Numbered from the stretch's first letter, positions 1 through 5,865 are shown. The stretch is DNA of 14,446 nt from an uncultured bacterium (GCA_905214265.1 CAJMLQ010000076.1:1-14446), one strand, 5' to 3'. Notes: generated by a model not told the origin, from the letters alone. Numbers and translations: made by a program.

Positions 1-43
1 TATGGTCTTGATTGTACGCCAAATGGAGGCCCTCCGTTTCAAA

Positions 44-196
44 TCAATCGATCAGTATGCGCTCATAGCCGTTCCGCCAAAAAGGGAGGAACCCCGTCAG
101 GATCTCCCACAATAACCCCTTTTTCGGAAGCCGGAAAATGATGTTGTTGTCATGGTCAGGTAAAAGAACCGCTCCTCCGTGATGAGACACGAGCAC
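44..196 (-). CDS. possible small protein, 50 residues
   Basis: This is a short minus-strand reading frame opening with GTG at 194-196 and closing with TGA at 44-46, just after the metallophosphoesterase. The preceding codon is an in-frame TGA. A purine-rich GAGAGGGAG lies about 12 nt before the GTG. The predicted product has a His-His-Gly-Gly start, a stretch PDHDNNIIFRLPKK near residues 13-26, and a Trp/Phe/Leu-rich end. Its residue composition looks protein-like rather than random. I do not recognise a family. It could be a genuine small gene translated from the upstream message, or the surviving 3' end of a longer decayed gene. The bases at 1-43 show nothing I can interpret. Confidence 0.35.
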   Translation of the reverse strand: MLVSHHGGAVLLPDHDNNIIFRLPKKGLLWEILTGFLPFWRNGYERILID

Positions 197-215
197 TCAA
201 GCCACGCTCTCCCTC

Positions 216-692
216 TCAAATCTCCACCACAAACGTGACGATCCCCGCGCCGGTGATGTCGATGATCCCATAGCTGGCCCGGCCATCCCGCGGCATGGAG
301 GGGCTGCCGGGATTCATGACGTAAATCCCTTCTTCATAATGGGTGTCGCTTTTGTGGGTGTGGCCATATAATGCAATACGGCAGCCGTTTTCCCGCGCCA
401 GCCGGACCAGCACCCCGGTCGAGCCTTTTACTCCCAGATCATGGCCATGGGCCATAAAAATCCGGGTATTTCCAGCCACAGCGACCCGGCTTTCCGGATA
501 TTCCTCCGAAAAGTCGCAGTTCCCGCGCACCGCCAGAAGCGGCAGCTCCGGATAAAGGGCCAGCAGATCGTCCACTTCCTGCTCCCCGTCTCCCAGGTGC
601 AGAAACATCGCAGCTTCCTCCCGGTGTTTCTCCACGATTCGGTGCAGCGTCCGGAAATCCCGGTGCGTGTCGGAAATAACAATGATGCGCAT
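216..692 (-). CDS. YfcE/MJ0936-family metallophosphoesterase
   Basis: This is a 158-residue calcineurin-like phosphodiesterase of the short YfcE/MJ0936/YsnB type. Such enzymes use two metal ions to hydrolyse phosphodiesters in the cytoplasm; the natural substrate is usually unknown. All metal-site motifs are visible in order: D8-x-H10 (SDTH), G34-D35-G36, G57-N58-C-D, H82 (MAHGH) and G110-H111-T-H113. A NPGS element at 127-130 is typical of this subfamily. Length is normal for the family. The ATG at 692 follows GAGGAGGAG and lies about 55 nt below a consensus sigma-A promoter (755-783). In many Firmicutes the gene sits beside rph and a RdgB-type nucleotide pyrophosphatase, but neither is visible here. 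The family is sure; the substrate is not. Confidence 0.93.
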   Translation of the reverse strand: MRIIVISDTHRDFRTLHRIVEKHREEAAMFLHLGDGEQEVDDLLALYPELPLLAVRGNCDFSEEYPESRVAVAGNTRIFMAHGHDLGVKGSTGVLVRLARENGCRIALYGHTHKSDTHYEEGIYVMNPGSPSMPRDGRASYGIIDITGAGIVTFVVEI

Positions 693-754
693 GGAAGGCT
701 CCTCCTCAAAAATCTCACGGCTTACGCCGGCATAAAGCGGCTTCCCGTAACATA

Positions 755-783
755 AGTATAGGATATCCCGGTATTTCCGTCAA
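755..783 (-). promoter_or_regulatory. sigma-A promoter of the metallophosphoesterase
   Basis: Reading the minus strand, TTGACG (778-783) is followed by a 17-nt spacer and TATACT (755-760). Transcription should begin near 748, giving a leader of about 55 nt with GAGGAGGAG before the ATG. Confidence 0.8.
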
Positions 784-846
784 TCTCTTTTTAAAAAAAT
801 TTCCGGCGGAACCGGACGGCAGCGACAGAAAGGCAGGTTGATCCCC

Positions 847-1107
847 ATGGGCATGGACACGAACAACCCCAATATGGCAAAGATTCTTGCAATGATCGGC
901 AAGCGCCTGGGCACGGATCCCAACGCGCTCCAAAGCCAGCTGGAAAACGGAAAATTTGACGCGTTGTTCAGCAAAATGAACCCCAACGACGCCGCCAAAC
1001 TGCAGCAGCTCGTCAACAACCCCCAGCTTGCCCAGCAGCTGATCAATACGCCCCAGGCCAAGCAAGTTATTCAGAATTTTATCAGCCAGGCGAACCAGGG
1101 CAAATAA
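847..1107 (+). CDS. small Asn/Gln-rich helical protein, unrecognised
   Basis: This is an 86-residue predicted cytoplasmic protein and the first gene of a three-gene plus-strand run. I chose the ATG at 847 because AAAGGCAGG ends about 9 nt before it. The in-frame TTG at 838 touches that site, and an ATG at 853 is also possible. The sequence has no signal peptide or membrane segment. Residues 11-40 and 46-80 look helical and amphipathic. The second half is rich in Gln and Asn, with a loose period of Asn-x-Pro-Gln-hydrophobic steps (NNPQLAQQLINTPQAKQVIQ). I think related short ORFs occur next to the following gene in other Oscillospiraceae, but this is a recollection, not a search. Function is unknown; an adaptor or structural role is only a guess. 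Confidence 0.75.
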   Translation: MGMDTNNPNMAKILAMIGKRLGTDPNALQSQLENGKFDALFSKMNPNDAAKLQQLVNNPQLAQQLINTPQAKQVIQNFISQANQGK

Positions 1108-1146
1108 CCGCCCGTCTCAGGGCCGATACAGGAGGGAGCCGGAACG

Positions 1147-1578
1147 ATGGATGATCTGACCTCCAAGGTGCAGGAAATCCTTGGAAGCGAAGAAGGCATG
1201 AAGCAGATTCAGGATATGGCCAAGGCATTTGGCCTGACCGGAGGCGATTCCACCCCGGTTCCCGGCTCCTCCGGCGGCGGCCTGGACCTTTCCGGGCTTC
1301 TGGCCGGTCTCGGCGGCGGGCAGCCGTCCCAGCCGCCGCTCCCGCAGGACGGCGGTTTTTCGCTGAATCCCGCCGACCTCATCAAAATCCAGCAGCTGAT
1401 GCAGCAGATGAACACCGAGACGCCCAACACCGCCCTGCTCAAGTCTCTCCGTCCGCTTTTAAAGGAGGAACGCCGGCATAAGGTGGATGAAGCGATCCGG
1501 ATCATGCACCTGCTGAGCCTTCTGCCGGTCCTCCAGCAAAGCGGCATCCTGAAGGGCTTGCTGGGACCGGCCAGCTAA
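1147..1578 (+). CDS. small protein with Gly/Pro linker, unrecognised
   Basis: This 143-residue protein is the second gene of the small-protein run. GGAGG about 10 nt before the ATG marks the start. The layout is an acidic N-terminal helix (1-30, opening MDDLTSKVQEILGSEEGM), a flexible Gly/Ser/Pro linker (31-70) and a helical C-terminal region (74-140). The latter has a charged stretch LKEERRHKVDEA at 105-116 followed by a hydrophobic helix, HLLSLLPVL. There is no signal peptide. The opening helix followed by a low-complexity linker suggests a protein-protein adaptor. It lies 39 nt after the preceding gene and 28 nt before the next one, consistent with one transcript. I do not recognise a named family. 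Confidence 0.78.
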   Translation: MDDLTSKVQEILGSEEGMKQIQDMAKAFGLTGGDSTPVPGSSGGGLDLSGLLAGLGGGQPSQPPLPQDGGFSLNPADLIKIQQLMQQMNTETPNTALLKSLRPLLKEERRHKVDEAIRIMHLLSLLPVLQQSGILKGLLGPAS

Positions 1579-1606
1579 CCCAAAAGAACGGAAAGGGGGA
1601 AGAAAA

Positions 1607-2032
1607 ATGGCATCCAGCAGCCGCAACAGCGGCTATTCTGCATCGGAGCTTTCCTCCATGCAGCGGGACGCAATGGAACGGGTGCGGGAAATGCAGCGCC
1701 GCGCCCGGCAGCGGGTCGAGCAGTCGAACCGAATGGTGGCGGGAATGGCTTCTCCGCCTCCGCAGCCTGCACAGCCGCCACCCCACCCGGAACCGATTAA
1801 ACCGCCGCCCAAGCCGCCTTCCCCCATCCCGCTGCCGCCTCCGCAGCCCGTACCGCAGCAGTCCCAGCATTCCCTGCCGCATCCTGCTCCCCTCCTTCCC
1901 CTGCAGGGGATCCTGGACCGCCTCAATTTGGATGGGGAAACGGTTTTGCTGTTGCTCCTGTTGCTCCTGCTCATCAACGACGGCGGGGACCGCACACTGA
2001 TTCTGGCTCTGGTCTACCTGCTTCTGGGATAG
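1607..2032 (+). CDS. proline-rich protein with C-terminal hydrophobic hairpin, unrecognised
   Basis: This 141-residue protein is the last gene of the small-protein run, with AAAGGGGG about 7 nt before its ATG. It has three parts. Residues 11-45 form a charged, Arg/Gln-rich amphipathic helix (SMQRDAMERVREMQRRARQR). Residues 49-99 hold about 25 prolines. Residues 105-141 form a leucine-rich end. Within that end, two hydrophobic stretches of 11 and about 10 residues (113-123 and 131-140) flank INDGGDRT. Each is short for a full transmembrane helix, so a re-entrant or monotopic membrane hairpin seems likelier. Without a signal peptide, the N-terminus should stay in the cytoplasm. The domain layout suggests that it anchors a complex, perhaps of the two preceding proteins, at the membrane; this is inference. 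The opposite-strand frame through the proline stretch is a shadow. Confidence 0.78.
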   Translation: MASSSRNSGYSASELSSMQRDAMERVREMQRRARQRVEQSNRMVAGMASPPPQPAQPPPHPEPIKPPPKPPSPIPLPPPQPVPQQSQHSLPHPAPLLPLQGILDRLNLDGETVLLLLLLLLLINDGGDRTLILALVYLLLG

Positions 2033-2043
2033 TACACAAAAAT

Positions 2044-2094
2044 AACCGCGTCCGCAGGCCGAAGCGTTTGAAACGCCTCCCCGCAGGCGCGGTT
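2044..2094 (-). terminator. bidirectional intergenic terminator
   Basis: AACCGCG at 2044-2050 pairs with CGCGGTT at 2088-2094, and an inner GCGTT/AACGC pair (2064-2076) extends the fold. On the minus strand the stem is followed by TTATTTTTG, which suits termination after the patatin gene. On the plus strand only TTT follows, so termination of the small-protein run would be weaker. Confidence 0.6.
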
Positions 2095-2107
2095 TGCCGC
2101 TGCCGGT

Positions 2108-2968
2108 TCAGCCCTGTTCCGCCGGCGGAGTTTTCAGCCAGCTGCAGCCGCCCAGTACCTTTTCCGCATCCGCCATGCCCTCCTCATAAAGCGCGCGAAG
2201 CTTGTCCAGGTCCTTTTCGAACCGACTGAGTCCCACCGGCCTTTCCGGCGCGACGACCACGGCCCGGCCCTCCTTTTCCAGTTGAAACACAAATTTCCGG
2301 GTCTCGTTGTAGACCTCGTGGCGCCGGTCCAGGGTATCCACCATCCGGGGATATTTCCGATAAAGCGCCCGATATACCGTCCGGAACTTTTCCGCCTGCT
2401 TCGTGTATCCCCGGTCCTGGGTCAGCACGACGATGATCCGGTCGCAGCCGTCGGCCAGCGCCTTCCGTACCGGAATGGGGTCCGACGTACCGCCGTCCAG
2501 ATAAAGATTCCCCCGGTACGGCACGATGGGCGAAAACACCGGGATCGCCGACGACGCCCGGATCACCGTAGTGTCATGCTCCAGGCACTCTTTCCCGAAA
2601 TACTCCGGCTTCCCGGTCCAGACATTGGTCACGCCGACGTAGAACTCACAGGGATTGGCCAGAAAGGTGTCGTAATCGAACAGATCCAGCTGGTGGGGGA
2701 TGGTGTCAAAAATAAAGTCCATCCCGAACATGGAGCCGGTTTTCAGAAAATTTTTCGCCCCCACATACTGGCCGTCCTGCAGATAGGCTGTATTGACCCG
2801 GAAGCTTCGCCCCCGCTGCCCGGAGAGAAACGACGTGGCGTGGCAGGCCCCTGCCGAAACGCCGATGCAGTAATCCGGCGCAAAATGCCGGTCCAGCATC
2901 CAATCCAAGACGCCGGTGGTGTAAATTCCCCGCATTCCGCCGCCTTCCAATACCAGCCCTGTCTTCAT
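2108..2968 (-). CDS. patatin-like phospholipase (YjjU/RssA type)
   Basis: This 286-residue Ser/Asp-dyad acyl hydrolase is probably cytoplasmic and acts on phospholipids or other acyl esters. The oxyanion loop G9-G-G-M-R-G14 opens the protein. The nucleophile is S38 in GVSAG (36-40), and the dyad partner is D158 in LDGG (157-160). Length and the motif order match the bacterial YjjU-type patatins common in Clostridia. The start codon overlaps the stop of the upstream NUDIX gene as ATGA, with GGAAGGGAG at a suitable distance inside the NUDIX 3' end. This implies translational coupling. The pair shares the promoter at 3599-3627. Physiological substrate is unknown. The catalytic residues are all present, so the enzyme should be active. 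Confidence 0.92.
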   Translation of the reverse strand: MKTGLVLEGGGMRGIYTTGVLDWMLDRHFAPDYCIGVSAGACHATSFLSGQRGRSFRVNTAYLQDGQYVGAKNFLKTGSMFGMDFIFDTIPHQLDLFDYDTFLANPCEFYVGVTNVWTGKPEYFGKECLEHDTTVIRASSAIPVFSPIVPYRGNLYLDGGTSDPIPVRKALADGCDRIIVVLTQDRGYTKQAEKFRTVYRALYRKYPRMVDTLDRRHEVYNETRKFVFQLEKEGRAVVVAPERPVGLSRFEKDLDKLRALYEEGMADAEKVLGGCSWLKTPPAEQG

Positions 2969-3567
2969 CGCATGTTCTCCCTTCCATCTTCTGCCTGCAA
3001 TGCAGGCAGAACAATCATTTCAAACTCACCTGGATGGACGCACCACTCCTCCTGCCGCACCAGAAAGGTGCCGTCTCCAGCGTCATGGGCGGTGACGGCT
3101 TCGGCGCCCTCCACTTCCTTGCGGACAAGCTCCTCCAGCGAGAGCCAGATCATCCGGGAGACCTCCTCTCCCGGATGGAAAACCGGGTCCGGATCTTCGT
3201 AAAGGTAAACATGCCCGATCTCCCGGTCGAAAAAACCGCCCAGGCGGATTTCCTCCCGGGTATACCCCAAATAACGCAGCTGTGACCGCCGGACGTCCAG
3301 TCCGATCTCCTCCCGCATTTCTCGCAGGGCCGCCGCATCCCGGTCCTCTCCTGCGCCGATATGGCCGCCCACAGCAATATCATAGTAGTCCGGAAAATCC
3401 TTCTTGGTGTGAGCCCGCTGCTGAAACCAGACTCGCACTTCTCCGCCATTCCGGGAGACCACCCAGCAGTGGACCACCGCATGAAGAAGCCCGTCCCGAT
3501 GAGCGATTTCCCGCGGAACAACCCGCAGAGGCCGGAGATTCTCATCCAATTCCGTCAGCATTTCCAT
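2965..3567 (-). CDS. NUDIX hydrolase, IDI/YfcD-like
   Basis: This 200-residue NUDIX protein probably hydrolyses a nucleoside-diphosphate-linked or other pyrophosphate substrate. The complete Nudix box runs from G68 to L90: G68-x5-E74-x7-R82-E83-x2-E86-E87-x-G89. The upstream part (HRDGLLHAVVHCWVVS at 23-38, then WFQQRAHTKKDFPD) resembles the IPP-isomerase-like and YfcD subgroup. I do not assign isomerase activity. The ATG at 3567 follows GGAAAGGCGG and lies about 25 nt below a sigma-A promoter. A second in-frame ATG at 3561 is possible, while longer 5' extensions would run into the promoter. The stop overlaps the patatin start by four bases, so the two are co-translated. The functional link between them is not evident from sequence. 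Confidence 0.9.
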   Translation of the reverse strand: MEMLTELDENLRPLRVVPREIAHRDGLLHAVVHCWVVSRNGGEVRVWFQQRAHTKKDFPDYYDIAVGGHIGAGEDRDAAALREMREEIGLDVRRSQLRYLGYTREEIRLGGFFDREIGHVYLYEDPDPVFHPGEEVSRMIWLSLEELVRKEVEGAEAVTAHDAGDGTFLVRQEEWCVHPGEFEMIVLPALQAEDGRENMR

Positions 3568-3598
3568 TCTGCCGCCGCCTTTCCGTCGATTCTCTTCT

Positions 3599-3627
3599 AT
3601 CATACACCAAAATGGAAAATTCCGCAA
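3599..3627 (-). promoter_or_regulatory. sigma-A promoter of the NUDIX-patatin operon
   Basis: On the minus strand, TTGCGG (3622-3627) and TATGAT (3599-3604) are separated by 17 nt. The expected start near 3592 leaves a leader of about 25 nt before the NUDIX ATG. Confidence 0.7.
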
Positions 3628-3660
3628 TCTCTGCACTGGAAAACTCCGCCGCCCCGCTTC

Positions 3661-3879
3661 CTTGACGCCGCCTGCTCCGCTGTCCAGACGCCGTCCAGCG
3701 CCCTGGGCTTCACCTTCTACGGCGCAGCCGCGGTCGCCTACGACACAGCCGGTCTGTCAGCGGACGCAAACACCTACGACGCCCTTGCCGCCAAAGAACT
3801 AGAGTCCCTTCTGGAATCCCTCCGGCAAATCGCCGTTCCCAACGAGCAAAACCCGGTCAAAATCAACTGGAACTGCTGA
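3661..3879 (+). pseudogene. probable 3' remnant of an unrecognised gene
   Basis: This plus-strand frame ends with TGA at 3877-3879 and has strong coding character. Nearly every codon ends in C or G, and residues such as LGFTFYGAAAVAYDTAGLS and LAAKELESLLESLRQIA read like real protein. The frame has no ATG, GTG or TTG between about 3630 and its end, and no ribosome binding site. Upstream it runs into the NUDIX promoter. An ATG at 3612 opens a 17-codon frame (MENSAISALENSAAPLP) one register away that stops just before 3665. A frameshift joining the two is possible. I do not recognise the protein. The simplest reading is a decayed gene whose 5' part was lost. This is the only content I see between the NUDIX promoter and the rplL terminator. 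Confidence 0.45.
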
Positions 3880-3901
3880 TCTCATCCCGCCCGCATAAAC
3901 A

Positions 3902-3932
3902 AAAGCCCCCGTTCCATCGGAACAGGGGCTTT
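3902..3932 (-). terminator. strong terminator after rplL
   Basis: AAAGCCCC with GTTCC (3902-3915) pairs across a 3-nt loop with GGAAC and GGGGCTTT (3919-3932), with one bulged position on each side. On the minus strand it continues into CTTTTGTTT. It lies 16 nt after the rplL stop and closes the rplJ-rplL transcript. It could also stop plus-strand transcription from the remnant. Confidence 0.9.
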
Positions 3933-3948
3933 ATCAGCAAGCAGAAAC

Positions 3949-4326
3949 TTACTTCAGCTCGACTTTCGCGCCGGCGTCTTCCAGTTTCTTCTTCATTTCC
4001 TCAGCATCAGCCTTGGAAACGCCAGTCTTGACAGCCTTAGGAGCGTTGTCGACGATCTCCTTGGACTCTTTCAGGCCCAGGCCGGTGATCTCTTTGACAG
4101 CCTTGATAACAGCGGTCTTGGCGTCGCCAATCTCGGTCAGCATGACGTCAAACTCGGTCTTCTCCTCCTCAGCAGGAGCAGCAGCAGCGCCGCCGGCGAC
4201 GGTAACGGTAGCGGCAGCGGCGGAAACGCCAAATTCTTCCTCCAGAGCTTTCACCAGCTCGGAGAGCTCCAACACGGTCAGAGCCTTTACTTCTTCAATC
4301 ATAGCCAAAACTTTCTCAGAAGCCAT
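3949..4326 (-). CDS. rplL: 50S ribosomal protein L7/L12
   Basis: This 125-residue acidic stalk protein is present on the ribosome as dimers bound to L10 and recruits the GTPase translation factors. The N-terminal dimerisation region (1-33) is followed by an Ala/Gly-rich hinge (36-55, SAAAATVTVAGGAAAA) and the factor-binding C-terminal domain (56-125). That domain includes KIT-like helix residues KAVKEITGLGLKESKEIVD at 75-93. The start is the ATG at 4326, 8 nt after TGGAGGT. An ATG five codons upstream overlaps that ribosome site. It lies 58 nt after rplJ and is transcribed with it. L7/L12 is made in excess over L10, and the strong ribosome site fits this. rpoB does not follow. Confidence 0.98.
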   Translation of the reverse strand: MASEKVLAMIEEVKALTVLELSELVKALEEEFGVSAAAATVTVAGGAAAAPAEEEKTEFDVMLTEIGDAKTAVIKAVKEITGLGLKESKEIVDNAPKAVKTGVSKADAEEMKKKLEDAGAKVELK

Positions 4327-4384
4327 GGTAAGTACCTCCATATCATCATAATTTCATTACGCGGCCCGCTGGGAGCCGCAGCCA

Positions 4385-4888
4385 TTAGCAAGCTTCCTTC
4401 TGTTCCCGGATCTGGTCCAGGACCACGGCGAAGTTGCGGATAACACCGTTGAAGCCGCCGAGAACACGTGCGATAAGCACTTCCTTGGAAGGAATCTCAG
4501 CGAGTTCGTTCACGCCGGCCGCATCAAGAAGATTTCCTTCTACGAAGCCAGCCTTGACGTTAAAGCCCTCTTTGACGTTCTTGGAATACTTCGCGACGAT
4601 CCGCGCGGGAGCAATCGCATCCTCCTCGGACAGTGCGAAAGCAGTGGTGCCCTCCAGGTGTTTCGCGAGATCCGCGAAGGCAGTGCCCTCCACGGCGAAA
4701 CGGATCACAGAGTTCTTGTAAACGCTGTAGTCCACCCCGGCTTCCCGCAGCTCTTTCCGGAGCTTCGTGTCATTGGCAACGTCGATCCCCTTATAGTCAA
4801 CCAGGACGCCGGCAACCGCCTTGTCCAGCTTGCCCTTCAGGTCGGCAACCGCCTGTTGTTTTTCGAGTAATACTTTTTCGCTTGGCAA
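4385..4888 (-). CDS. rplJ: 50S ribosomal protein L10
   Basis: This 167-residue base of the ribosomal L7/L12 stalk binds 23S rRNA through its N-terminal domain (opening PSEKVLLEKQQAVADLKGKL) and L7/L12 dimers through its C-terminal helix. It is also the repressor of its own operon in bacteria studied so far. The start is unusual: TTG at 4886-4888, placed 8 nt after GGAGGT, with no ATG nearby in frame. A TTG start may lower L10 yield relative to L7/L12, which is needed in several copies per L10. The gene lies just below an intrinsic terminator within its leader (4917-4948). Confidence 0.97.
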   Translation of the reverse strand: MPSEKVLLEKQQAVADLKGKLDKAVAGVLVDYKGIDVANDTKLRKELREAGVDYSVYKNSVIRFAVEGTAFADLAKHLEGTTAFALSEEDAIAPARIVAKYSKNVKEGFNVKAGFVEGNLLDAAGVNELAEIPSKEVLIARVLGGFNGVIRNFAVVLDQIREQKEAC

Positions 4889-5055
4889 AATCTTTCACCT
4901 CCAGCATCAAATCCATAAAAAAGCCCTTCCCGCGACAGCAGGAAGGGCAAACGACTCGTCTCAAGCGAGATAGCGACTCATTTTCCGTCTTCCTCGGCGG
5001 GCGGAATTGCTTCCGTTCGGCGGCAGAGCCGCACCAGCTGTCTCAGGATTTCAGC
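4889..5055 (-). ncRNA. L10 (rplJ) leader RNA
   Basis: About 165 nt of structured untranslated RNA lies between promoter P2 and rplJ. Position, length, GC-rich stems in its first half (around 4985-5045) and an intrinsic terminator at its end match the Rfam-type L10 leader found in Firmicutes. The family knowledge is that L10, or L10 with L7/L12, binds a kink-turn-containing fold and represses rplJ-rplL. Here a terminator directly before the ribosome site suggests control by premature termination. I have not aligned it to the covariance model. Confidence 0.75.
4917..4948 (-). terminator. attenuator terminator in the L10 leader
   Basis: GCCCTTCC (minus strand, from 4948) pairs with GGAAGGGC (ending at 4923) across a 10-nt loop and is followed by six T (4922-4917). 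The 8-bp GC-rich stem is a textbook intrinsic terminator lying about 30 nt before the rplJ start. This makes regulated read-through likely. Confidence 0.85.
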
Positions 5056-5061
5056 TTTTCA

Positions 5062-5090
5062 ATTATAGCATATCCCAAAAGGGTTGTCAA
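5062..5090 (-). promoter_or_regulatory. consensus sigma-A promoter P2 for rplJ-rplL
   Basis: TTGACA (5085-5090), a 17-nt spacer and TATAAT (5062-5067) form a perfect consensus with an extended -10 (TGC before TATAAT). The start should lie near 5055. The -35 box sits in the middle of a 27-bp palindrome (5074-5100). Confidence 0.92.
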
Positions 5091-5100
5091 CCCTTTTGGG
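5074..5100. repeat. 27-bp palindrome spanning the P2 -35 box
   Basis: Two perfect 12-nt arms (CCCAAAAGGGTT and its complement) are separated by 3 nt. The centre contains the TTGACA box of the rplJ promoter. In rplA mRNA it would fold into a strong hairpin 13 nt after the stop codon, without a T-run. It may protect or partly terminate the upstream transcript, or serve as a protein-binding site. Confidence 0.85.
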
Positions 5101-5113
5101 AAAACTCTGCAAA

Positions 5114-5806
5114 TTACGCGCCGTAGCGGGTAGGATTGATGCGGATGCCGGGGCCCATGGTGGTGGCAACCACGCAGGACTTGACGTACTGGCCCTTGGA
5201 AGCGGCAGGTTTTGCCTTGACAATGGCGCCCATCAGAGCGTCAAAGTTCTCGAGGAGCTTCTCCGCGCCGAAGGAAGCCTTGCCGATGGGGCAGTGGATG
5301 ATGTTGGTCTTGTCCAAACGGTACTCGATCTTACCGGCTTTCGCTTCGGTGACAGCCTTAGCTACGTCGGGGGTAACGGTACCGGCCTTGGGAGAGGGCA
5401 TCAGGCCGCGGGGGCCGAGAACCTTGCCAAGACGGCCGACAACGCCCATCATGTCCGGGGTGGCAATGACGACGTCAAAATCCATCCAGCCTTCAGACTG
5501 AATCTTCTGAACATACTCCTCGCCGACATAGTCAGCGCCTGCAGCCTGGGCAGCCTCCACATTGTTGCCCTTGCAAATGACCAGGACGCGGACGGTTTTG
5601 CCGGTGCCGTTGGGCAGAACGACGGCGCCGCGGACCTGCTGGTCAGCATGCCGGGAGTCAACGCCCAGACGGATGTGGACCTCAACGGTCTCGTCGAATT
5701 TGGCTTTTGCAGTTTTGACAGCGGTCTCCAAAGCCTCGGACGCCTCAAACAGGTTGCTGCGGTCATAGGCCTTGAGGCTATCCGTATATTTTTTTCCGTG
5801 TTTCAT
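5114..5806 (-). CDS. rplA: 50S ribosomal protein L1
   Basis: This 230-residue L1 protein forms the mobile L1 stalk with helices 76-78 of 23S rRNA at the E site. It also represses its own mRNA in bacteria studied so far. Visible signatures are VRGAVVLPNGTGK (58-70) and GRLGKVLGPRGLMPSPKAG (124-142). Length is normal. The ATG at 5806 follows GGGAGGATATTTGTT. It lies 59 nt after rplK, and that gap contains a stem motif (5827-5854) that resembles the L1-binding part of 23S rRNA and also occurs before rplK. Autoregulation at this site is therefore likely. Confidence 0.98.
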   Translation of the reverse strand: MKHGKKYTDSLKAYDRSNLFEASEALETAVKTAKAKFDETVEVHIRLGVDSRHADQQVRGAVVLPNGTGKTVRVLVICKGNNVEAAQAAGADYVGEEYVQKIQSEGWMDFDVVIATPDMMGVVGRLGKVLGPRGLMPSPKAGTVTPDVAKAVTEAKAGKIEYRLDKTNIIHCPIGKASFGAEKLLENFDALMGAIVKAKPAASKGQYVKSCVVATTMGPGIRINPTRYGA

Positions 5807-5826
5807 AACAAATATCCTCCCTTAAA

Positions 5827-5854
5827 GTGGTTGATAGCGGAATGTTCCTCCCAC
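5827..5854 (-). promoter_or_regulatory. candidate L1-binding operator before rplA
   Basis: On the minus strand GTGGGAGGAA is followed by CATTCCGC and closes with ACCAC 28 nt from the start. GTGG/CCAC makes the outer stem and GGAA/TTCC the inner one, with an internal loop between them. It is the shorter version of the motif at 6313-6349. GUGGGAGG...ACCAC is also the pattern of helices 76-77 of 23S rRNA, as I recall it. Confidence 0.65.
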
Positions 5855-5865
5855 AGATCGGGGGG

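Noticed and set aside
1751..1905. Proline-codon-rich stretch as a tandem DNA repeat
   Set aside because: The repetition is at the amino-acid level and has no fixed DNA unit or period.
2282..3202. Long plus-strand frame of 306 codons opposite the patatin and NUDIX genes
   Set aside because: It is a shadow of the NUDIX-patatin operon, whose catalytic motifs, ribosome sites and promoter lie on the other strand.
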